Shown here piece after piece: positions 55,848 to 62,903 of a DNA stretch of 64,000 bases. Each line of letters opens with the position of its first letter. Position 1 is the stretch's first letter. Source of the DNA: Rhizobium sp. (GTDB lineage Bacteria; Pseudomonadota; Gammaproteobacteria; Burkholderiales; Thiobacillaceae); assembly GCA_019459285.1 (NCBI GenBank), contig JAIBEL010000013.1, positions 1 through 64,000 on the forward strand, written 5' to 3'. The translations under genes and the position numbers were made by a program. A model generated the notes under the pieces. The model was not told the origin of the DNA. It saw nothing but the letters and a program-made list of their open reading frames with translations, and did not search any database.

Positions 55848-55878
55848 TTGACATCATCATTTTGATTACATATGATGA
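55848..55878 (+). promoter_or_regulatory. Consensus promoter with overlapping inverted repeat for the Ubl operon
   Basis: TTGACA (55848-55853), exactly 17 bp, then TATGAT (55871-55876): a near-perfect sigma-70 promoter. TCATCAT (55854-55860) and ATGATGA (55872-55878) form an inverted repeat whose right arm covers the -10 box, a good position for a repressor, presumably the adjacent WYL protein. The ribosome site TAAGGAGGT follows at about 55,893-55,901. Confidence 0.75.
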
Positions 55879-55904
55879 GCACTCCAATCACCTAAGGAGG
55901 TCAT

Positions 55905-56078
55905 ATGGCAAAGAACGGGCAGCCCGGCGACGGGCATCGAGTCGGTGCAGTGAGGGAGCGCAGCCAGACGCAAACCCCCAGCGGACACCATGTGAAGCGC
56001 GACACCACGACGGGACGCTTCCTTGATGTAAAAACCAGCGACAAAACGCCTTTCAAGGGCGTTCGTCGCGAGAAATAG
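55905..56078 (+). CDS. 57-residue basic protein heading the Ubl operon
   Basis: Begins MAKNGQPGDGHRVGAVRERS and ends TTTGRFLDVKTSDKTPFKGVRREK. The start is fixed by a very strong TAAGGAGGT ribosome site 5 bp upstream. The product is highly basic and Gly/Thr/Lys-rich, probably disordered. I recall the ending (TGRF.D.K....PFKGVR.EK) from short unnamed proteins next to multi-ubiquitin genes, but cannot verify it here. The stop lies 10 bp before the Ubl gene. It may be a substrate, a partner or a regulator of the conjugation system. Confidence 0.75.
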   Translation: MAKNGQPGDGHRVGAVRERSQTQTPSGHHVKRDTTTGRFLDVKTSDKTPFKGVRREK

Positions 56079-56088
56079 GGAGTACGCG

Positions 56089-56352
56089 ATGAACATGGAA
56101 GCCGGCGCCGTCGAGGCGCATCACACCAAGGTCCACGAAATTTTCATTAACGGTAAGCCGCGTCATTTCGAGGGACCTACCATCACCTACGATGAGGTCG
56201 TGCGCCTTGCCTTCCCTGAGGGGCCTTTCGACATCATCTACACGGTGGTGTACGTCAACCCGCATGGGCACGATGGCACGCTCGCCCCCGGTCAACGTAC
56301 TGCGGTGCACAATGGGGTGGAATTTAGTGTCCGAAAAACCAATCGTTCCTGA
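56089..56352 (+). CDS. Bacterial ubiquitin-like protein (multi-ubiquitin domain family)
   Basis: An 87-residue single beta-grasp domain: KVHEIFINGKPRHFEGPTITYDEVVRLAFPEG, PFDIIYTVVYVNPHGHDGTLAPGQRTAVHNGVEFSVRKT. This is the pattern of the multiubiquitin family, usually seen in operons with E1/E2-like genes. There is only one copy of the domain here. The C-terminus is KTNRS, with no glycine pair or any glycine in the last ten residues, so canonical Gly-Gly adenylation is not possible as encoded. Its 3' end overlaps the E1 gene by 26 bp. Confidence 0.86.
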   Translation: MNMEAGAVEAHHTKVHEIFINGKPRHFEGPTITYDEVVRLAFPEGPFDIIYTVVYVNPHGHDGTLAPGQRTAVHNGVEFSVRKTNRS

Positions 56353-57550
56353 CTCGGGCCTGCAAAGGCTGCTGGACGAAGGGTTTGAAGCCGAAGTGCA
56401 TCAGCAGCACCTGCTGGTGCACTCGGTACCCTACGTCACCGTGCAACAAACGGTCGCGCTGGGCACTCTGGTCTGCAAGTACGTGGAGAACGCGGGCTCG
56501 ATTCTCCCGCCCACCCCGCCAGACGACGACCACCAGGTGTGGTGGACAGGCACCTTCCCGTGTAGGGCGAATGGCAACTGTCTGACCGAGCTCGTAGCAG
56601 ACACCCAGCCGCACCCGTTCAACATCTTCGAAGGTTGCGTTGCCCAACATCGGTTCTCGAACAAACCCGAAGTCTGGTCAAACGGCTTTCCTGACCACTA
56701 CGAGAAGGTAACGCACTACGTCACTGTTATCGAAAGCCAGGCCCGTGTTATCGAACCAGATGCCGACGCCCGCACGAAGCGCATCATCGAGCCGCGGGAG
56801 CCAGATTCGGTATTCCGCTATGCCGATACCGCCAGCGTACGGGCAGAAATCGTTGCCACGTCGGCGCGGCTAAAGCTGGCCAAAGTAGCCATCGTAGGCC
56901 TTGGTGGCACAGGCGCCTATGTGCTCGACCAGGTGTGCAAGACGCCGGTTTTGGAAATCCACTTGTTCGACGGCGACGACTTCAGGCAGCACAACGCGTT
57001 CCGCGCCCCGGGCGCAGCCACCAAGCCCGAGTTGCTGCAACGCCTGAAGAAGGTGGATTACTTCCTGCAGCGATACGACCCTATGCGACGCGGCATCGTC
57101 CCCCATCCTTATTATCTGGACCCAGAAAACGTGGCGGCGTTGGCCGACTTCGACTTCGTCTTCGTATGTGTAGATAAGGGCAAGGCGCGCAAGACAGTAT
57201 GCGAGTATCTGGCTTCGCAAGGCGTGCCCTTCGTTGATGTCGGCATGGATGTCGTTATGAACGCTGAGACGCTCGAACTCGATGGCACTTGCCGGGTGAC
57301 AACCGCGACCAGTGAAAAAAATGACCATTTAGCACGATGCGTCCCGATGGATGAAGACGACAGCGATGCCCTGTACCGGCAGAACATCCAAGTGGCTGAC
57401 TTGAACGCCCTGAACGCGCAACTCGCGGTCATCAAATGGAAGCAGCTATTCGGATTCTACGAGGACCGCTTCAAGTCTCAGCATGCCGCATATAGTGTGG
57501 CTCCCCAGTCACTCACCCGTGGTGAGCGTTTAGAAGGGCCCGTGGCATGA
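56327..57550 (+). CDS. E1-like ThiF-domain protein fused to DUF6791 (E2-like)
   Basis: A 407-residue protein. Residues ~1-150 resemble DUF6791 (LLVHSVPYVTVQQTVALGTLVCKYV, DDHQVWWTGTFPCRANGNCL, HRFSNKPEVWSNGFPDHYEKVTHYVTVIESQARVIEPDADART), proposed to be an E2-like module. Residues ~180-400 are an E1/ThiF adenylation domain: KVAIVGLGGTGAYVLDQV (191-196), LFDGDDFRQHNAF with acidic and Arg/Asn ATP contacts, VFVCVDKGKARKTV, and a possible catalytic Cys338 in HLARCVP. GTG 56327 is the start: it matches the family's beginning and follows GGGGTGG. Its stop overlaps the DUF6527 start (ATGA). Confidence 0.86.
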   Translation: MSEKPIVPDSGLQRLLDEGFEAEVHQQHLLVHSVPYVTVQQTVALGTLVCKYVENAGSILPPTPPDDDHQVWWTGTFPCRANGNCLTELVADTQPHPFNIFEGCVAQHRFSNKPEVWSNGFPDHYEKVTHYVTVIESQARVIEPDADARTKRIIEPREPDSVFRYADTASVRAEIVATSARLKLAKVAIVGLGGTGAYVLDQVCKTPVLEIHLFDGDDFRQHNAFRAPGAATKPELLQRLKKVDYFLQRYDPMRRGIVPHPYYLDPENVAALADFDFVFVCVDKGKARKTVCEYLASQGVPFVDVGMDVVMNAETLELDGTCRVTTATSEKNDHLARCVPMDEDDSDALYRQNIQVADLNALNAQLAVIKWKQLFGFYEDRFKSQHAAYSVAPQSLTRGERLEGPVA

Positions 57551-58053
57551 GGGTGGACCAAGTGCGTCCGAAGTTCGTTGAGTTCATTCCCGACAACTTA
57601 GAGGAAGGCGTGTTGTACATCAGCGAACGGTTCCGCACATGTTCGCACAAGTGCTGCTGCGGCTGCGGAGAAGAAGTGGTTACGCCACTATCGCCGGCAG
57701 AATGGCGCCTGACCAGCGAAGGCGAACTTGTGTCACTTTGGCCATCGGTGGGCAACTGGGATTATGCATGCCGCTCTCACTACTTCATCGAGCGCAACAA
57801 AGTGAGATGGGCCCGCGCGATGACCACCAAGCAAATTGATAGGGTGCAGAGGCGCGATGCAGCAGACCTCGCCAAGATGATGTCGCGGCGCAATGCAGCC
57901 AAGGCCGGAGAGAGGGCCCCGAGCGAGGCATTGCCAACGCAGCGGCCCGTGCTAATCCGTCCAGCAGTACCGGCGGGGGCGAGAAAGCCGGACTCGGCCT
58001 GCGAGCGACCGGGCGTGCTGCATTGGCTCAAGCGCCTGCTGTTCGGGGACTGA
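57547..58053 (+). CDS. DUF6527 protein (zinc-binding, Ubl-operon associated)
   Basis: A 168-residue protein. The DUF6527 core includes FIPDNLEEGVLYISERFRTCSHKCCCGCGEEV, LSPAEWRLTSEGELVSLWPSVGNWDYACRSHYFIERNKVRWA. Cys32/36-38/40 and Cys75/His78 look like zinc ligands. The C-terminal ~75 residues are a linker rich in Arg/Ala/Pro and end in WLKRLLFGD. DUF6527 recurs in bacterial ubiquitin-like operons and has been suggested to be a peptidase that processes or removes the Ubl; that is recalled, not shown here. Translationally coupled to the E1 gene. Confidence 0.83.
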   Translation: MRVDQVRPKFVEFIPDNLEEGVLYISERFRTCSHKCCCGCGEEVVTPLSPAEWRLTSEGELVSLWPSVGNWDYACRSHYFIERNKVRWARAMTTKQIDRVQRRDAADLAKMMSRRNAAKAGERAPSEALPTQRPVLIRPAVPAGARKPDSACERPGVLHWLKRLLFGD

Positions 58054-58138
58054 GCGGCGGATTGAGCAGTCTAGGTTTCAGCGGATATTCGCAGGTAAAC
58101 TGCAAAAGTACTAAGAACAATCAATTAGGGTGAGATTC

Positions 58139-59395
58139 GTGAAGTTTATCCACGCCGCAGATATTCATCTGGACAGCCCCCTGTCTGGCCTCGCGACTTA
58201 CAAGGATGCGCCCGCCGAACTGCTCAGAACCGCGACCCGTGACGCATTTACGAATCTAGTTGATGAGGCCATCGACGAAGCTGTCGATTTCATGGTCATC
58301 GCCGGCGACCTGTACGACGGCACCTGGAAGGACTACAACACCGGGCACTTCTTCTGCCGGGAAATGGGGCGCCTAAACAAAGCAGGCATCCCAGTTTTTC
58401 TGCTATACGGCAACCATGATGCGGAAAGCGAGATGACCAAGAAGCTCGTGTTGCCGCCCAATGTGCATGTGTTCGATGCGCGCAAGCCTTGTACCTTCCG
58501 TATTGAAGAACTTGGTGTGGCACTACACGGCCGCAGCTTCAAAGAGGGGGCAACAACCGAAAACCTTGCTGTTAGCTACCCAGCTCCAGTTCCGGGTTGG
58601 CTCAACATCGGCGTTTTGCATACTGCCCTCGAAGGCAATGCCTCCCATGCCACCTATGCGCCTTGCTCACTGGCCGAGCTAACCGCCAAGGGGTATGGTT
58701 ATTGGGCATTAGGCCATGTTCACGAGCACGCAATCCTACAGGATGCCCCCTGGGTAGTTTTCCCTGGCAACTTGCAGGGGCGCCACATTCGTGAAACGGG
58801 TCCTCGCGGGGCGGTACTGGTATCCGCGGACGAGACAGGTGTGCATACTGTCGAACGTCTGTTCGTCGATGTACTGCGCTGGCACGTTGTTGATGTGGAT
58901 GCAGGTGGGGCCTACACACTTGATGAGGTCGTTCGCCTCGTCGGGCAAGCCTTCGAAGCGCTCGTCAGTAACTCATCTGAAAAGCATTACCTGTCAGTGC
59001 GCGTCAACCTCAAGGGCAAAACCGCTGTCCACGGCGAGCTTTTCGGTAGAGAAATGCAGGTACGTGCGGAGGTCATAGGCCAGGCAGCAGCGGTCGGGTA
59101 CGACCGTCTATGGGTTGAGAAGGTGCGCATCGAGACCGAGCCATTAGAGAGTGTTGAGGAAATCATCGCCCGCTCTGACGCCATCGCGGACCTACAGATA
59201 CTTCTGGAGTCGGCGCCACAGGATGAGGGGTTGCTTGCCTCGTTAACGCAGGACTTGCGGCAACTAGTGGACAAGGTCCCTATCGACCTGGTCCAAGCAA
59301 TCCCGGAGCTACAGGCCATCCGCGATGGCAACGTGGCCAGAATTCTGCAGACAGTATCGCCTGGGCTCCTCGCCCAACTGGCAACAGCAAGCTGA
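58139..59395 (+). CDS. SbcD/YhaO-like DNA repair metallophosphoesterase
   Basis: A 418-residue nuclease: MKFIHAADIHLDSPLSGL (Asp8, His10), FMVIAGDLYDG (Asp57), FLLYGNHDAESEM (Asn92-His93) and GYWALGHVHEHAIL, the full set of Mre11/SbcD-type metal ligands. The C-terminal ~170 residues carry a capping region. I place the start at GTG 58139, with AGGGTGAG upstream and the typical MKFIHAADIHLDSP opening; a GTG three codons earlier is less likely. It starts 85 bp after DUF6527 on the same strand and 7 bp before the ATPase gene, with which it should form an SbcCD-like complex. Confidence 0.92.
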   Translation: MKFIHAADIHLDSPLSGLATYKDAPAELLRTATRDAFTNLVDEAIDEAVDFMVIAGDLYDGTWKDYNTGHFFCREMGRLNKAGIPVFLLYGNHDAESEMTKKLVLPPNVHVFDARKPCTFRIEELGVALHGRSFKEGATTENLAVSYPAPVPGWLNIGVLHTALEGNASHATYAPCSLAELTAKGYGYWALGHVHEHAILQDAPWVVFPGNLQGRHIRETGPRGAVLVSADETGVHTVERLFVDVLRWHVVDVDAGGAYTLDEVVRLVGQAFEALVSNSSEKHYLSVRVNLKGKTAVHGELFGREMQVRAEVIGQAAAVGYDRLWVEKVRIETEPLESVEEIIARSDAIADLQILLESAPQDEGLLASLTQDLRQLVDKVPIDLVQAIPELQAIRDGNVARILQTVSPGLLAQLATAS

Positions 59396-59402
59396 GGTAG
59401 CC

Positions 59403-62400
59403 ATGCGTATTGCCCGACTCGACTTATTGCGCTTTGGCAAGTTCACGGACCAATCAGTATCACTGCCGCTGAACACTCGCGATTTTCATCTAATAGTCGG
59501 ACCGAATGAGGCAGGCAAATCCACTCTGCGGAGCGCGGTCCTCGACCTGCTTTTCGGTATCGAGACTCGTTCGCCCTACAACTTCCAACACCCGCATAAC
59601 GAGATGCGTTTGGGGGCGTTGGTTGAGCATGACGGTAAGTCTTTGGATTTCGTGCGCATCAAGGCCCGAACCAAGACTCTCCGAGACCCTTCCGGTGTCC
59701 CCCTTCCAGACAACGCCCTGTCTGGCCTCATGGGGACGATGGAACGCGGCTTCTTCGACCAGATGTTCGGCCTTGACCATGAGCTACTGGTCAGCGGTGG
59801 CCGGGAGATTCTGAATGCGTCCAATGACATTGGCCAGATTCTTTTCCAGTCTGCCGCCGGCATAGGCAGCCTAGGTACTGTGCGTGACGCCCTCGAACGC
59901 GAGGCCGATTCTCTGTGGGCAAAGAGGCATTCAAGCAGCCGTGAGTACCACGCGGCTAGCGATGAGCTGGAAAAAGCGGAAGCGGCCCTGAAGCTGGCGA
60001 CAGTACGTACCAAGGAATGGGTTACGGCGCGCAATCTGGTCGACCAGCACGAGGAGGCGCTCAAGGAGGCACGTGAGCATTATCGGTTCTTGGAGCAGAA
60101 TCGTGCGCGACTCGACCGGATACGACGCGTTGCCCCCTTAATCACCGCCCTACTGGAGCATGAGCAGAAACTGGCACAGCTCGGTCAAATTGTAGACCTA
60201 CCTTCAGATGCCGGTGCACAGCTAATACAGGCAGAACAGGCAATAGCCACCGCAAACCAGCAGAAGAAATTTCACAGTGAGCGGGTTGAGAAGCTGGAGG
60301 GTCGAATCGGGGACATCAACGTTGATGAGATGCTAATTCTCAGAAGCGCAGAAATACAGGCTTTATCTGAACAACATCAACTGCTTCGAAATCACCCCGG
60401 AGATATCGTCAAGCGGCAAGAGGAGCTGAATGGGCGCTGGAAGACAGTTCAGGACCTAGCTCATCAACTCGGCTGGGCAATCGAGAACGAAGAAAGCGTT
60501 ACACAACGTATCCCTTCCCATTTGGTCCGCTCCGGCATCAATGCCCTCATCCGCAAACATGACGTGGTGACACAGGCGCTTGAGACTGCCGTAAAGGAAC
60601 AGACGAGCCGGCAATCAGACTGTGACGTTACGGAGGAGCAGCTCAAGACCTTGCCGACAATAGAAGTTCCAATGACACTCCATGCGGCATTGACCACGGC
60701 AAGGGCCCTTGGCGACACTATTGCACAGGAGAAACGTCTTGCATCACAGGTTACGCGTGCCCAGCGCGAATTGGATGGAGCAAAACTAGCTCTTGGTAAT
60801 TGGGATAAAGACATTGAGGTATTGCGCACGCTCCAGCTGCCATCCCAGGAGGAAGTTGGCTCCCTACAACAACACCAGACAAACCTGGAGGCTGAGGCCA
60901 AGAAGTTCACCGACCGGATAGCCGAGGTTCAATCAAATCTTAGCGACCTAGCGTTAGAGATAACTCAGTACCAGGACAAACACCATCCCGTCACCCTCGT
61001 CGAACTCCTGCAGGTGAGAGGTCAGCGAGATGAGCTATGGCACCAAATCAAGACGGGGGCGGTTGCTCCTATCGCCGTGGGCCCCGCCTACGAGGCTCGG
61101 GTGGTCGATGCGGACGGGCTTTCCGACAAGCGACATGACAAGGCCCACGAAGTTAGCGAGTTGCAAGCCAAGCTCGACCAGAAGGAAAGGATGGAGCAGC
61201 AGCTGCGCGACCTTGAAACTCGACAGGACGAAAACTCGAAACTGCAGTCTGAGTTTGATGTAGCGTGGGAGGCTCGCGTCTCATCTTTGGGATTGTCCGG
61301 GATGCCTTTATTGCAGCTCAACGCATGGCGCTCTGCTCGAGAGCGCGTAATTGTTGCTGCTGAAGCGGTGGCGGAGGCCCACCAAGCCCAGACTGAGCTC
61401 CGTGAGGATGTGTCCAGAGCCAGTACTGCTCTTGTGAACGAGCTGCGAGACCTCATTGAGGGCGCTGACTCTTTGCCACTGGCCATGCTCATATCCCACG
61501 CGACCGAACTGGTTGAGGTTGTTGGTCGGGCAGAGGAACAGCGCAAGGCATTGGTGGCTCAGAGGAGCCGTGCGCAACGCGCGCTTGCCGACAGCGAGAA
61601 GACAGTCAGCAAGGCCAAGGATGACGTTTCGGCCTGGGAGACCGATTGGCGCACTAAGCTGGGGCAGTCATATCTCCCAGTAGAGGCCGACCCGGGAACG
61701 GTACAAGGTGCGCTCACTCTGTTCGACCAGATAGATGACGGCCTTCGGCAGATACGCGAGTTACGGACAAACCGGATTGGCTCCATGCAACGCGACCTAG
61801 ACAGCTTCCACAACAAGGCGCGGAAGCTAGCTGCAGACGTTGCCCCGGAACTGCTCGACCGTCCCACCGAAGATGTGGCCGGGGTGCTTACCCAGCGACT
61901 GTCAGTGGCAACTGAAGCCGCCAAGGAACGTAAACGTCTTCAAGCTGAACTTGATGAAGCCCTTGGACAATTGAGCGCAGCCGAGTCAGCCATCAACACG
62001 GCCAAGGCCGCGTTGGACCCTCTCCTGCATCTTGCTGCTGTCGCAGACAACGATGAGTTACGGCAAGCCATCCAGCGCTCCGACCAGGCCCGCGCCCTCC
62101 TCGCAGACATCCGCGCGGCACAGCAGTCACTGCAGGAGGCTAGCGATGGCCTGTCCAGAGCTGAACTGGAGGCCGAATTCATGGCCGCGGACTTGGCTCA
62201 AGTACCTGGGGAGCAGGCCGACACGAAATCGAAGCTGGAGCAGGTCATCGAGCAGCAGAACCAAGTGGCGGCCGAACTAAATTCCGCCAGATTGGCCCTC
62301 GACAGAATTGCCGGCCAGGATATAGCTGCTCGAGCGGAATCTCAGCGTCAAGAAGCGCTAGCTCGCATGGCCAATGCTGCAGAACGCTATATCAAGGTCT

Positions 62401-62861
62401 ACAGTGCTGCGCGGTTGCTGCGCTGGGCCATAGAGCAATACCGGGAGAGCAAGCAGGGCCCGATGCTGAGCCGGGCGGGCGAGATTTTTTTCGGCCTTAC
62501 TCTCGGAGCATTCAGCCGACTCTCTGTGGATTATGACAGCGAACCATTAGCCCTTTATGGACTGCGTTCTAGTGGAGAACACGTCCCCATCGAGGGCATG
62601 AGCGATGGTACCCGTGACCAGCTCTTCCTGGCCCTCAGGCTTGCCGCGGTTGAGCTTCACCTGGAGCAGGCGCCAGCCATGCCATTCATAGCAGATGACC
62701 TCGTTATCAATTTCGATGATGCGCGTGCGAAGGCGGGGTTGCAGGCACTGGCCCGGCTGTCAGAGATGACGCAAGTTATCTTCCTGAGCCACCATGAGCA
62801 CTTAGTGCCAGTCGCACAGTCGGTATTTGGTTCGGGGCTGAGTGTTACGCGATTGATGTAG
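59403..62861 (+). CDS. SbcC/YhaN-like AAA ATPase with long coiled coil
   Basis: An 1,152-residue ABC-type (Rad50/SbcC-like) ATPase of the YhaN class. MRIARLDLLRFGKFTDQSV is followed by Walker A GPNEAGKSTLRSA (33-40) and the YhaN-specific GLMGTMERGFFDQMFGLDHELLVSGG. About 800 residues of Gln/Glu/Ala-rich coiled coil follow, then LSRAGEIFFGLTLGAFSRLSVDY, a signature-like EGMSDGTRDQLFLALRLAAVELHL and Walker B MPFIADDLVINFDDARAK. With the preceding nuclease it should process DNA ends or hairpins. The start at 59403 has a GAGGTAG ribosome site. Confidence 0.93.
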   Translation: MRIARLDLLRFGKFTDQSVSLPLNTRDFHLIVGPNEAGKSTLRSAVLDLLFGIETRSPYNFQHPHNEMRLGALVEHDGKSLDFVRIKARTKTLRDPSGVPLPDNALSGLMGTMERGFFDQMFGLDHELLVSGGREILNASNDIGQILFQSAAGIGSLGTVRDALEREADSLWAKRHSSSREYHAASDELEKAEAALKLATVRTKEWVTARNLVDQHEEALKEAREHYRFLEQNRARLDRIRRVAPLITALLEHEQKLAQLGQIVDLPSDAGAQLIQAEQAIATANQQKKFHSERVEKLEGRIGDINVDEMLILRSAEIQALSEQHQLLRNHPGDIVKRQEELNGRWKTVQDLAHQLGWAIENEESVTQRIPSHLVRSGINALIRKHDVVTQALETAVKEQTSRQSDCDVTEEQLKTLPTIEVPMTLHAALTTARALGDTIAQEKRLASQVTRAQRELDGAKLALGNWDKDIEVLRTLQLPSQEEVGSLQQHQTNLEAEAKKFTDRIAEVQSNLSDLALEITQYQDKHHPVTLVELLQVRGQRDELWHQIKTGAVAPIAVGPAYEARVVDADGLSDKRHDKAHEVSELQAKLDQKERMEQQLRDLETRQDENSKLQSEFDVAWEARVSSLGLSGMPLLQLNAWRSARERVIVAAEAVAEAHQAQTELREDVSRASTALVNELRDLIEGADSLPLAMLISHATELVEVVGRAEEQRKALVAQRSRAQRALADSEKTVSKAKDDVSAWETDWRTKLGQSYLPVEADPGTVQGALTLFDQIDDGLRQIRELRTNRIGSMQRDLDSFHNKARKLAADVAPELLDRPTEDVAGVLTQRLSVATEAAKERKRLQAELDEALGQLSAAESAINTAKAALDPLLHLAAVADNDELRQAIQRSDQARALLADIRAAQQSLQEASDGLSRAELEAEFMAADLAQVPGEQADTKSKLEQVIEQQNQVAAELNSARLALDRIAGQDIAARAESQRQEALARMANAAERYIKVYSAARLLRWAIEQYRESKQGPMLSRAGEIFFGLTLGAFSRLSVDYDSEPLALYGLRSSGEHVPIEGMSDGTRDQLFLALRLAAVELHLEQAPAMPFIADDLVINFDDARAKAGLQALARLSEMTQVIFLSHHEHLVPVAQSVFGSGLSVTRLM

Positions 62862-62903
62862 ACCTAAGCGGCGCAGGAAAAATACTCTGGACTTCGATTC
62901 CCA

